Shown one piece after another: positions 6,505 to 14,188 of a DNA stretch of 16,072 nucleotides (position 1 is the first letter of the stretch; every line of letters begins with the position of its first letter). The stretch covers positions 1 through 16,072 of the forward strand of contig CAZJSP010000013.1 in NCBI GenBank assembly GCA_964548875.1, read 5' to 3'. The notes beneath the pieces were generated by a model. The model was not told the DNA's origin. It worked only from the letters and a program-made list of their open reading frames with translations, and ran no database searches. This stretch comes from CAYSZX01 sp964548875. Its GTDB lineage: Bacteria; Patescibacteriota; Minisyncoccia; Minisyncoccales; JANBVM01. The translations under genes were made by a program, and so were the position numbers.

Positions 6505-7818
6505 ATGTTTAATGTTTTAAGTGTCAGAAAGAGTTTACTTTTTATTGGAGATTTATTTCTTCTTTATTTTTCTTTTTTCTTTTCTTTGTTTTTAGGGTAC
6601 TTAAAAAATATTAATATTGATGTTTTTAAACAACACCTTATCCCCTTTTCAATTTTATATGTTTTTTGGCTTCTTATTCTTTATGTTTTTGGACTCTATG
6701 ATATTCATTTAATTAAAACTAAGAGATCATTTTCAAATCGCTTATTAGGGGCAGCTTTTTGTTGTCTGGTAACCGGACTAATCTTTTTCTATGTTTTCCC
6801 TGTTTTTGGAATTTCTCCTAAAACCAACCTATTAACAAATACTCTTATTTTTAGTCTTTCTTTTTGGGCTTGGAGAAGCTTATTTGGTATTGTCTTCGCT
6901 AGCCATTTTATGGATAGAATTGTTCTTCTAGGAAAAGGAGAAGAAACTAAAAGACTAAAACAAACAATTAAGTCGACCCCTTATTTAGGTTATAAAATTA
7001 TTCCTGTTGATTTAGAAAAGGACTTGGTTAATCAAATTAAAAAGAAAAGGATTAATACAATAATTTTCGGAAAAGAGTATGAGTTTGATTCCAGACTATT
7101 AAAGGTTCTTTATTTTTATTCTCCTGAAAAATTAAGCTTTTTAGATTTAAAGGAGGCTTATGAATTAATTTATGAAAAAGTTCCAGTTTCTATTATTTCT
7201 CAAGGTTGGTTTTTAAAGCATGTTAAAGGAAGAGAAAAAATAATTTATGATTTTTTTAAAAAAATAGTTGATTTTTTTCTTTCTCTTTTAATTATTTTTT
7301 TAAGTTTTCCTCTTAGTCTTTTAATTGCCCTAATAATTAAAATAGAAGATGGAGGACCAATCATCTATTCCCAGACCAGAATAGGAAAAGATAAAAAACC
7401 TTTTACCCTTTACAAGTTTAGATCAATGAAAACAAATGCCGAGAAAGGAAAGGCTGTTTGGTCTGAAAAAAATGACCAGAGAGTAACCAAAATAGGAAAA
7501 ATTATTAGAAGATTTCATTTAGATGAAATACCTCAAATAATTAATGTTTTGAAAAAAGATATTACTTTTATTGGGCCAAGACCGGAAAGACCAGAATTCG
7601 TTAAAAAGCTAGAAAAAGAAATACCTCATTATTCATTAAGGCATATTATTAAACCCGGCTTTACTGGCTGGGCCCAGATTAAATTCCGATACAGTAGATC
7701 AGTAGTAGATGCTAAGGAGAAGTTTGAATATGACTTATATTATTTAAAAAACAGAGGTCTTTTAATAGATTTAGAAATATTTTTAAAAACCTTTCAATTG
7801 TTCTTTAAAAAGGAATAA
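6505..7818 (+). CDS. Polyprenyl-phosphate sugar-phosphate transferase (WbaP/EpsE-like)
   Basis: This enzyme starts surface-glycan synthesis by moving a sugar-1-phosphate from a UDP-sugar to undecaprenyl (polyprenyl) phosphate at the inner membrane face. The N-terminal part has about four membrane helices (around 10-31, 46-64, 82-101, 108-127). A Rossmann-like CoA-binding-type domain follows (about 136-235, beginning DRIVLLGKGEETKRLK). The C-terminal bacterial sugar transferase domain starts with a membrane helix at about 253-280. Its motifs are GGPIIYSQTRIGK (283-295), YKFRSM (303-308), the catalytic Asp-Glu in LDEIPQ (339-344), GPRPERPEF (357-365) and PGFTGWAQ (384-391). The length of 437 aa is normal for the long form. 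It lies between two paralogous ligase/polymerase-like genes on the opposite strand; its stop directly abuts that of the 7819-9888 gene. The sugar specificity cannot be read from sequence. Confidence 0.93.
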   Translation: MFNVLSVRKSLLFIGDLFLLYFSFFFSLFLGYLKNINIDVFKQHLIPFSILYVFWLLILYVFGLYDIHLIKTKRSFSNRLLGAAFCCLVTGLIFFYVFPVFGISPKTNLLTNTLIFSLSFWAWRSLFGIVFASHFMDRIVLLGKGEETKRLKQTIKSTPYLGYKIIPVDLEKDLVNQIKKKRINTIIFGKEYEFDSRLLKVLYFYSPEKLSFLDLKEAYELIYEKVPVSIISQGWFLKHVKGREKIIYDFFKKIVDFFLSLLIIFLSFPLSLLIALIIKIEDGGPIIYSQTRIGKDKKPFTLYKFRSMKTNAEKGKAVWSEKNDQRVTKIGKIIRRFHLDEIPQIINVLKKDITFIGPRPERPEFVKKLEKEIPHYSLRHIIKPGFTGWAQIKFRYSRSVVDAKEKFEYDLYYLKNRGLLIDLEIFLKTFQLFFKKE

Positions 7819-9888
7819 TTATTGCAATATAATTTCCAGAGTCTCTTTTTCGGTTCTTTTTAAAGCCGGCCTAATTTCAATTGCTTTTTCAGCCATTTCT
7901 TTGGCTCTTTCTTTTTCCCCTCCACTAAATAGATAAATAGAGAAATCCAGCCAGAAAATCCATCTCCGAGAATGTTTTTCAACTAATTCTTCATAGATAG
8001 AAACTATCTCTTCATATAAAGAGATATTATCTTCATGTTCTCCCACTCTTTTGTAAATATATAAAACATATTCAGCATATTGAAAAATCTCTTTCCATCC
8101 TGAGCCCTCTCTCTCCATATCCCTAACTACCTCTAAGGCTTTTTTATATTCTTCCTCAGTTACATAAATAGCGCTTAAATATAAGTGCCCTTGTTGAATT
8201 TTAGGACTGACTTCTATGCAGTCTTTTAAAACTTCTTCAGCCAATCTTAGATAATGAGAATCAGAATTTAATTCATAAAGAGAAACATAAATCCTTGATA
8301 AAATAATTTTAGCTCTTGAATCCAAAGGATCGTCCCTCACATTTTTTTCAGTTTCATGGGCTGAGAAAATTAAAAACTCTTCTAATAGTTCTTGATCTTC
8401 TTCTTCAAAAAAGGCTGTTTCCATTAAAGAAATAGCTACTCTTCTATTTAATTCATTATTATATTTAAGACTTTTTAAACTTTCTTTGTAAAAATAAAAT
8501 TGATCTTCTAAGGTTTCACTATCTTGAAATCGAGAAAAATTAATAGCGCTACGAGCTGGTTGTAAATTACCAAAATAAAAAGTTAAACCAGTTAATATTA
8601 AAACCAAAGAAGAGGCAATTATTCTTCTTTTTTTATTATTAAAGAAAATGGATTCTTTTTTCTCTTCAAATTCTTCCTCTTGAATTAAATAATTAATAAA
8701 AGCTAAAGTAAGAAAAAAAGTAACCGTTCCTGAAATAATATCAAAAACAGTTAAATTCTGAATAAAGTAAGCAATTAAAAGAGATATTAATGTAAACCCA
8801 ACTGTTGTTTTTCTTTTTATCAAATAAACAAAAGAAACAATAAAAATAGATAAATAGCTTATTAATCCTAATATTCCAGAATTAATTAAAATATCTAAAG
8901 GGGTATTATGGCTTCTATCAAACCAAACCTCTCCCCGAAAAGACTTAATTAAATAAAGGTCCTGATTAAAATGACGAGCAAAAGAAATATTAAAATTTTC
9001 CATTCCCCAACCTAGAATGGGTTTTTCTAAAAATCCATTCCACCCTGTTTTCCAAACATGTAATCTGGATTCTGGGCTTGCGCCTGTTAAGTTAGAGACA
9101 ACAAATTCTTCTACTGCCGGAACATTAAACCAGGCATAAACTCCTACTAATAACAAGATAAAGGGCAAAATAATTCCTATTATTTTAAATTTCTTTTTTT
9201 CAGAAAAGAAGAATAAAAGACAAATTAAAAGAAAGACTCCCCCCAAAAAAGAGCCCTTAGCCGCTCTAGCAGCTTTAGCATTTAAAAATAAGGGAACCGT
9301 TCCTAAAAACAAAAACAAAGAAATAATCCCCAAAAAATTAAATTTATTTTTTAAAAAAAGTAAAATAGCAAAGAATAAATTAAATAGAATATAGGTAGCA
9401 AAAAAAGAAGTATTTCCTATTAGCCCCCCATCCATTTTAAAATAATGAGCAATACCAAGAGAGATAGTGGCAATTAAAATTGAAAAAAAGAATAAGCCTT
9501 CCCACTCTTTTCTTTTTTTAAAAACATTACTTAAAACTAAAAAGAAAAGATAAAGATGTAAAAGGGTAAATAAGCCCATCATTCTTTCATAAGTACTCCA
9601 GAAACTCCTGGACCAATTAACACCTAAGGCAGAAGAAAGAAAGGAAATAAAAATAAAAGCAGAAATTGCAATAGTTAAAGCATTAATTTTAGGTCTATAC
9701 TTAGGAAAAAAGAAAGCCAGAATTAAATAGGCAGCAAAAATAATCTGAACTATAGTTCTAAAGAATATAGTTCTCGGAACAATATAGGGATAAAAAAACC
9801 CTTCAGAAATAATAAGGGGGGTTAATAAAGAAAAGTAAGCTCCCCACTTAATAATAACAAGACTAATTTTCTCTATTTTCCTGTTCAT
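7819..9888 (-). CDS. O-antigen ligase/polymerase family membrane protein with C-terminal TPR domain (paralogue 2)
   Basis: This is a clear paralogue of the 4254-6431 protein: shared blocks include SLLTPL, FPKYRP, RSFWSTYER, GLFTLLHLY, FLEKPILGWG, ENFN, INSG and YFIQN-TVFDIIS. About eleven or twelve hydrophobic helices fill residues 10-405. The family loop motif is FDRSHNTPLDILINSG (323-338, His327), and KAARAAKGS is at 205-213. After a further helix (about 423-440) comes a soluble region. It has TPR-like helical repeats at about 525-685, for example VSPKIQQGHLYLSAIY and a final AEKAIEIRPAL. It is the last gene of the 12890-to-7819 operon, and its ATG at 9888 lies 26 nt inside the end of the upstream GT4 gene, which implies coupled translation. 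It may polymerise the glycan or transfer it to a protein or lipid acceptor. Divergence from paralogue 1 suggests separate roles rather than recent duplication. Confidence 0.87.
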   Translation of the reverse strand: MNRKIEKISLVIIKWGAYFSLLTPLIISEGFFYPYIVPRTIFFRTIVQIIFAAYLILAFFFPKYRPKINALTIAISAFIFISFLSSALGVNWSRSFWSTYERMMGLFTLLHLYLFFLVLSNVFKKRKEWEGLFFFSILIATISLGIAHYFKMDGGLIGNTSFFATYILFNLFFAILLFLKNKFNFLGIISLFLFLGTVPLFLNAKAARAAKGSFLGGVFLLICLLFFFSEKKKFKIIGIILPFILLLVGVYAWFNVPAVEEFVVSNLTGASPESRLHVWKTGWNGFLEKPILGWGMENFNISFARHFNQDLYLIKSFRGEVWFDRSHNTPLDILINSGILGLISYLSIFIVSFVYLIKRKTTVGFTLISLLIAYFIQNLTVFDIISGTVTFFLTLAFINYLIQEEEFEEKKESIFFNNKKRRIIASSLVLILTGLTFYFGNLQPARSAINFSRFQDSETLEDQFYFYKESLKSLKYNNELNRRVAISLMETAFFEEEDQELLEEFLIFSAHETEKNVRDDPLDSRAKIILSRIYVSLYELNSDSHYLRLAEEVLKDCIEVSPKIQQGHLYLSAIYVTEEEYKKALEVVRDMEREGSGWKEIFQYAEYVLYIYKRVGEHEDNISLYEEIVSIYEELVEKHSRRWIFWLDFSIYLFSGGEKERAKEMAEKAIEIRPALKRTEKETLEIILQ

Positions 9889-10993
9889 TATTGCTTAAAA
9901 TATTATTATAAGTATTTTTAGTTTGTTCTATTACTTTTTCTAAATTAAAAACCTCCTCTACTCTCCGAAGAGCATTTTTACACATCTGACGATGTTTCTT
10001 ATCATCATGAATAACTCTTTCAATTAAAAAGCATAACTCTTGAGGATCTTGAGGGGCAGCAACAAAACCAGTTATTCGGTTTTGATTCACAAAAGAAGTT
10101 CCTGTTCCTAGTTCAGTAGAAATAACTGGCTTTCCACATGCCATAGCTTCAATTAAAACAATTCCAAAAGCTTCACTTTCAAAAATTGAAGGTAAAACCA
10201 ATACCCTACAAGAATGATAAAAATTAATTAATTCTTTTTTAGTCATAAATGAAAGAAAGAAAACTTTATTTTCAATATTTAATTCTTCTATTTCTTCCAC
10301 CAAAAATTCTTTCTCTTCCCCTTCTCCAATAATCACTAAATTAACATCCAGATCTTTAATTGCTTTAATTAAATATTCAACTCCTTTGTAATAGCTTAAT
10401 CTTCCAACAAATAAAACAAAATCCCCATAATTCTTTTTAATTTCTTTAACTTTCACCTTATCAGGTTTTTGAAATTCTTCTAAATCAACTCCAAAAGGAA
10501 CTACCTTACACTTATCTTGAAAATTTCTTAAATAAAGAGAACTTTTAATTATATTGGGATTTGAAACAATAATTAGGTCGGCTCTTTCTAAAGTATTAAA
10601 AGTTAAGGGATTAATTAGAAAATTCAATATTTTTTGTCGTACAATATCAGCATGATAATGAACAACTAGCTTTCCTTTTGGTTGAAATAGAAAAATAGCT
10701 AAATCGGCTAAAGGAAAAGGATAATGATAATCAATTAAGTCAAAATTGTTTCTCATTTTCCTAAATAATCTTAAAAAAGAGAAAGAAAAAGGCATTCCCC
10801 AAAATAAACCCAAGCTAGATGTTTTAATAACCCTAACTCCATTAATTTTTTCTCGTTTTGTTCTCCCTTTCGGCCGACAACACAAAACAGAAATATTAAA
10901 ATCATCTTTTAAATTTTCAGAAATTTGTTGAACTATTTTCTCCACTCCCCCAATCCAAGGATAATATAATTTACTTATTTGAAGAATTTTCAT
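9863..10993 (-). CDS. Glycosyltransferase family 4 (GT-B fold)
   Basis: This is a cytoplasmic enzyme that adds a sugar from a nucleotide-sugar donor to the growing lipid-linked glycan. The N-terminal domain starts MKILQISKLYYPWIGGVEKI, with the glycine-rich acceptor-side loop GGVEK (15-19). VVHYHADI is at 110-117. The donor domain has FVGRLSYYKGVEYLI (195-209), IIGEGEE (221-227) and the GT4 signature ESEAFGIVLIEAMACGKPVI, whose EX7E glutamates are Glu274 and Glu282. The 376-aa length is typical. Its ATG overlaps the upstream GT4 stop as ATGA (10990-10993). The downstream ligase-like gene starts within its 3' end, so it is the third gene of a four-gene operon. No ribosome binding site is visible. 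Donor sugar and linkage are unknown. Confidence 0.92.
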   Translation of the reverse strand: MKILQISKLYYPWIGGVEKIVQQISENLKDDFNISVLCCRPKGRTKREKINGVRVIKTSSLGLFWGMPFSFSFLRLFRKMRNNFDLIDYHYPFPLADLAIFLFQPKGKLVVHYHADIVRQKILNFLINPLTFNTLERADLIIVSNPNIIKSSLYLRNFQDKCKVVPFGVDLEEFQKPDKVKVKEIKKNYGDFVLFVGRLSYYKGVEYLIKAIKDLDVNLVIIGEGEEKEFLVEEIEELNIENKVFFLSFMTKKELINFYHSCRVLVLPSIFESEAFGIVLIEAMACGKPVISTELGTGTSFVNQNRITGFVAAPQDPQELCFLIERVIHDDKKHRQMCKNALRRVEEVFNLEKVIEQTKNTYNNILSNNEQENREN

Positions 10994-12093
10994 AAGGAAT
11001 TAAAAAGATTTAATAGTTGCTGAACCGACCTCTCCCAAGAAAACCTTTTAACATTTTGAAATCCTTTTTCAATTAATTCATTTCTTAAGTTATTATCAAG
11101 AGTTATTTGTTCCAGACCATAAGCAATTGTTCTTTTATCATAAGGATCAATATATAGGGCAGCCTCTCCAGCTACTTCTGGTAAGGAAGAAATATTAGAA
11201 GTTAAAACTGGTATTCCTAAGCTTTGAGCCTCTAAAACCGGTAAGCCAAATCCCTCGTAAAAAGAAGGAAAAACAAAAGCTTCTGAACCCTTGTAAAGAG
11301 CAGTCTTTTCTTCTTTTGAAACAAAACCAGTTAAAATAACATTCTTTCCTATTTTTCTTTTTTTGATTTCTCCCTCTAAATCAATAAATCTTTTTTCTTT
11401 TTTACCGGCCATAACTAAATAATAATTAGGATGAACTTTTTGAAATAATTTAAAACTATCCAGAAGACCAATTAAATTCTTTCTTGGTCTTCTGTTCCCA
11501 ATATAAAAGAAATAAGGGGTTTTAACTTTTAGCTTATCTAAAATAGTTTGAACTTCTTCATCTTTTATTTTTTTCATTTTTGGAACCCCTTCATAAAGAA
11601 CCTCTATTTTATTTGGATTAATCTTATAAAGATCAATTAATTCTTTTTTTGAGAACTCAGAAACTGTAATTATTTTTTTACTAAAATATTTAGCTCCATA
11701 ATACATCATTTGAAAATATATTTTTGAAAAAAAATTTTCAAATTCTTTAAATCTATCATAAGCGCAATCATGAATAACAACCACTTTGTTTTTATAGAAA
11801 AAAGGGGCATTGGGAGAAGGAGAAAATAAAAAATCTATCTTATGTTTTCTTAGTAAAGAATAAATAAGGCCTTGTTGATAAAAAGCCTTGCCATATTTTT
11901 TGCTTTTTTTAATTTTAATGGTTTCAACATTAGAAAAATTCAAAATACCAGGAGTTTCTTCTGAAATAAGTATAACAAAATCATTATTCTTATTCTTATC
12001 TAATAAATTAGAAATAATATTTTGACTGAATATTTCAGTTCCTTGGACACTACTAAAGGGAATTAAATTAATAGCTATTCTTTTTCGCTTCAT
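10990..12093 (-). CDS. Glycosyltransferase family 4 (mannosyltransferase-like GT-B)
   Basis: This is a second cytoplasmic GT4 enzyme, not closely similar to its neighbour outside the family core. The N-terminal domain has VVIHDCAYD (105-113) and TVSEFSKKEL (143-152). The donor domain has FFYIGNRRPRKNLIGLLDSF (195-214), corresponding to the family's G-x-x-x-PRKN motif. The signature PSFYEGFGLPVLEA (276-289) has EX7E glutamates Glu280 and Glu288, and SSLPEVAGEAALYIDPYD follows (302-319). This arrangement is common in mannosyl/rhamnosyl-type GT4 enzymes, but the sugar cannot be assigned. The 367-aa length is normal. Start and stop codons overlap those of its neighbours as ATGA at both ends (12090-12093 and 10990-10993), a sign of tight translational coupling in the operon. 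Confidence 0.92.
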   Translation of the reverse strand: MKRKRIAINLIPFSSVQGTEIFSQNIISNLLDKNKNNDFVILISEETPGILNFSNVETIKIKKSKKYGKAFYQQGLIYSLLRKHKIDFLFSPSPNAPFFYKNKVVVIHDCAYDRFKEFENFFSKIYFQMMYYGAKYFSKKIITVSEFSKKELIDLYKINPNKIEVLYEGVPKMKKIKDEEVQTILDKLKVKTPYFFYIGNRRPRKNLIGLLDSFKLFQKVHPNYYLVMAGKKEKRFIDLEGEIKKRKIGKNVILTGFVSKEEKTALYKGSEAFVFPSFYEGFGLPVLEAQSLGIPVLTSNISSLPEVAGEAALYIDPYDKRTIAYGLEQITLDNNLRNELIEKGFQNVKRFSWERSVQQLLNLFNSL

Positions 12094-12890
12094 TTAAAAA
12101 TAGAATTAATTCTTCTTAAAATAGAAGACGATAATTTTTTAATTAATGCAAATAATCCTTTTTCTTTTAAAACGCCCGAATATTTTTTAATTTTAAATCT
12201 TGTTTTCGATATTAACTTAGCCTGTTTTATTTTTTTTCTAGGGATAATAAACTCCTGAATTTTTTCTTTTTTTGTTTCTGAAAAATCTAAACCAATAAAA
12301 TCGGCAATCTTTTTAGATTCTAAAATTGGATTTTTAATTATATTTTTAAAGAAAACCGATATGCGGGGGAGTTTTGGGTTTTTATTTAAAAAATCATTAA
12401 TATTTTTATAATAAAACTCAGCATTTTTAATCATCTCTTCATAATTTAATTCTGACCTATGAGAAACTGCTGATTTTGCTATATCTTTTAAATCTCTTCT
12501 TACAATAATAAAATAAGGATTATTTAAATAAGGTAAATATAGATCTATTGTAAGACAAGTTGTTGGCACCTTCCAACCCCAAATCTTATTTTTATTATTT
12601 TTTTTAAGAATTAAATTTTTAATTTCATTTTTAAATATTTCTTTCTGTTCTAAGACTTGTTTTTTTGTTGGTGGATTAGCCCAATCTTTAGTTTTTGCAG
12701 CAGAATAAAAAATGCTTTTATCTAATTTAAAAAAATCTACATCCTCAAAGCTTCCTTTTGGATTGTCCGGATTACCTCCAACTATTTTTTCACCAATATA
12801 AACTCCTAAAATATTCAATATTCCGGTCGTTACCGAAGTTCCACTTCTCGCTGGACCTAATACTATAATTGTCTTTTCTTTTTGATTCAT
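12090..12890 (-). CDS. PAPS-dependent sulfotransferase family protein
   Basis: Sulfotransferases of this family move sulfate from PAPS to hydroxyl or amino groups, here most likely on the glycan made by the cluster. The 5'-phosphosulfate-binding loop is LGPARSGTSVTTG (11-23). WGWKVPTT (104-111) matches the family's WGWKDPRT-like strand. The 3'-phosphate-binding motif is FIIVRRDLKDIAKSAVSHR (127-145), with Arg131/Arg132 and Ser140. The length of 266 aa fits. The last 50 residues are very basic and end in a possible amphipathic helix (GLFALIKKLSSSILRRINSI), which could hold it at the membrane near a lipid-linked substrate; that is inference. It is the first gene of the operon that runs to 7819 and is divergent from the flippase gene. 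A -10-like TGTTATTAT ends 6 nt before ATG 12890. The PAPS-forming enzyme is encoded about 1.3 kb away. Confidence 0.85.
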   Translation of the reverse strand: MNQKEKTIIVLGPARSGTSVTTGILNILGVYIGEKIVGGNPDNPKGSFEDVDFFKLDKSIFYSAAKTKDWANPPTKKQVLEQKEIFKNEIKNLILKKNNKNKIWGWKVPTTCLTIDLYLPYLNNPYFIIVRRDLKDIAKSAVSHRSELNYEEMIKNAEFYYKNINDFLNKNPKLPRISVFFKNIIKNPILESKKIADFIGLDFSETKKEKIQEFIIPRKKIKQAKLISKTRFKIKKYSGVLKEKGLFALIKKLSSSILRRINSIFK

Positions 12891-12896
12891 TTATTA

Positions 12897-12905
12897 ATAA
12901 TAACA
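12897..12905 (-). promoter_or_regulatory. Extended -10 box of the sulfotransferase operon, leaderless
   Basis: The minus strand reads TGTTATTAT (-10 TATTAT at 12902-12897), then TAATAA, then ATG 12890. The predicted start is the A of the start codon. The -35 is poor, but the TG extension is present. Confidence 0.4.
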
Positions 12906-12937
12906 TAAAATTAATTTTTAATTTATTGTTTTTCCTT

Positions 12938-12943
12938 TATAAT
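12938..12943 (+). promoter_or_regulatory. -10 box of the flippase gene
   Basis: A consensus TATAAT ends 9 nt before ATG 12953, giving an expected 5' untranslated region of only 0-3 nt. The -35 is weak (TTTTTA at 12915-12920, 17 bp). The box lies downstream of an in-frame ATG at 12869, which argues against that earlier start. Confidence 0.45.
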
Positions 12944-12952
12944 AAGAAAATA

Positions 12953-14188
12953 ATGAAAAAGCAGATTAATCAAATACTGAATCACATAGAAAAATATTTA
13001 AAAACTGATATGAAATACCTGGCTAAAGGTAGTTTTTGGTTAACTTTCGGAAGAGTTGGAGTAGTCTTAACCTCCCTTTTAACTATGATGGCTTTTTCTC
13101 ACTGGGCCCCTAAAGAAATCTTTGGTTCTTATGAATATATTTTGTCAATTCTTTCTATTGTTGGTATTTTTGCTTTACCAGGAATGAGTAGCGCTCTTAT
13201 CAGAGCAGTAGCTCAAAACAAAGAAGGAATGCTAAAAGAAGCTGTTAAAACAAAGACCAAATGGTCTTTAATAGGAGTATTAGGATCTTTAGCTGTTTCT
13301 TTCTGGTATTTAATTAATAATAATTTTGTTTTGGGTTATTCTTTTTTAATAGCTAGTTTTCTTTTTCCAGTTCCAAGAATATCAAATATTGCTTTTGATT
13401 TTTGGAAAGGAAGGAAGGACTTTAAAACTGATTCTCGATATTCTATTCTAGTTAAAATAGCGGAAGCTTGTTTCTTTATTCCATTTATTTTTTTAACTAA
13501 TAATTTAACTCTTATAATCTTAGGATATCTTTTATCTCGTTCTTTATTTAGTTCTTTATTTTTAAAGAAAACATTAAAAGAAGTTAAAAATAATGAAAAA
13601 GATAAAACAACAATTCTTTTTGGAAAACATTTAACTCTAATGCAAATTATTGGCTTGTTAGCTAATAATTTAGATAAAATTATTATTTGGCGATTTTTAG
13701 GACCTATTCAAGTCGCTGTTTATTCTTTTGCTCATACAACTGTTGGCAAGTTTAAAGGGTTAATAGGAATAACTCCTTTAATTTTACCTAAATTAAGTCA
13801 AAGAAATATTAAGGAAATAAAAAAAGGATTAATTAAAAAATTCTTTAAATCCTTTTTATTTTTTATCCCGGCTACTATAGGATTAGTTCTATTAATCCCT
13901 TTTGGTTTTAGGCTGGTTTTTCCTCAATATATAGAATCAATTCCCTATACTCAAGTTCTTTTTCTTTCGTTTCTATTAAAACCCTTTGAAGTAATTAAAG
14001 CTACATTTACAGCTAATAATCAAACAAAAGAGCTTTATCTTTTTAGTATTTTAGGTAATTTACTAAGAATTGTTTTATTTGTTGTTCTTGTCCCTTTCTT
14101 AGAAATATGGGGAATAGTAATAGCTCTTCTTCTAAGCGAGCTATTAAATGATCTTTTTGTTTTTTATTTATTCCAAAAAACAAATTAA
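12953..14188 (+). CDS. Wzx-type flippase (MOP superfamily polysaccharide exporter)
   Basis: Wzx-like flippases turn the polyprenyl-linked oligosaccharide across the cytoplasmic membrane. This 411-aa protein is almost wholly hydrophobic, with about twelve predicted helices. It opens with the family-typical segment YLAKGSFWLTFGRVGVVLTSLLTM, where the first helix starts. GPIQVAVYSFAHT and PLILPKLSQRN, in the middle of the second half, are characteristic of the family. I start it at ATG 12953, not at the in-frame ATG 12869. The earlier start would overlap the divergent sulfotransferase gene, lies upstream of the TATAAT at 12938-12943, and would add 28 residues unlike a normal Wzx N-terminus. Its stop shares 4 bp (14185-14188) with the convergent ATPS-APSK gene. 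Substrate is unknown but by context is the possibly sulfated repeat unit. Confidence 0.88.
   Translation: MKKQINQILNHIEKYLKTDMKYLAKGSFWLTFGRVGVVLTSLLTMMAFSHWAPKEIFGSYEYILSILSIVGIFALPGMSSALIRAVAQNKEGMLKEAVKTKTKWSLIGVLGSLAVSFWYLINNNFVLGYSFLIASFLFPVPRISNIAFDFWKGRKDFKTDSRYSILVKIAEACFFIPFIFLTNNLTLIILGYLLSRSLFSSLFLKKTLKEVKNNEKDKTTILFGKHLTLMQIIGLLANNLDKIIIWRFLGPIQVAVYSFAHTTVGKFKGLIGITPLILPKLSQRNIKEIKKGLIKKFFKSFLFFIPATIGLVLLIPFGFRLVFPQYIESIPYTQVLFLSFLLKPFEVIKATFTANNQTKELYLFSILGNLLRIVLFVVLVPFLEIWGIVIALLLSELLNDLFVFYLFQKTN

Noticed and set aside
4254..9888. Recent tandem duplication or composite transposon around the sugar-phosphate transferase
   Set aside because: The flanking paralogues are in the same orientation but strongly diverged in DNA and protein, and there are no repeats at the edges.
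10746..10931. 61-codon plus-strand reading frame
   Set aside because: It is antisense to the N-terminal domain of the GT4 gene and has no promoter or ribosome binding site.
12869..12952. Upstream in-frame start for the flippase gene
   Set aside because: It would overlap the divergent sulfotransferase start, lies upstream of the TATAAT box, and adds residues unlike a Wzx N-terminus.
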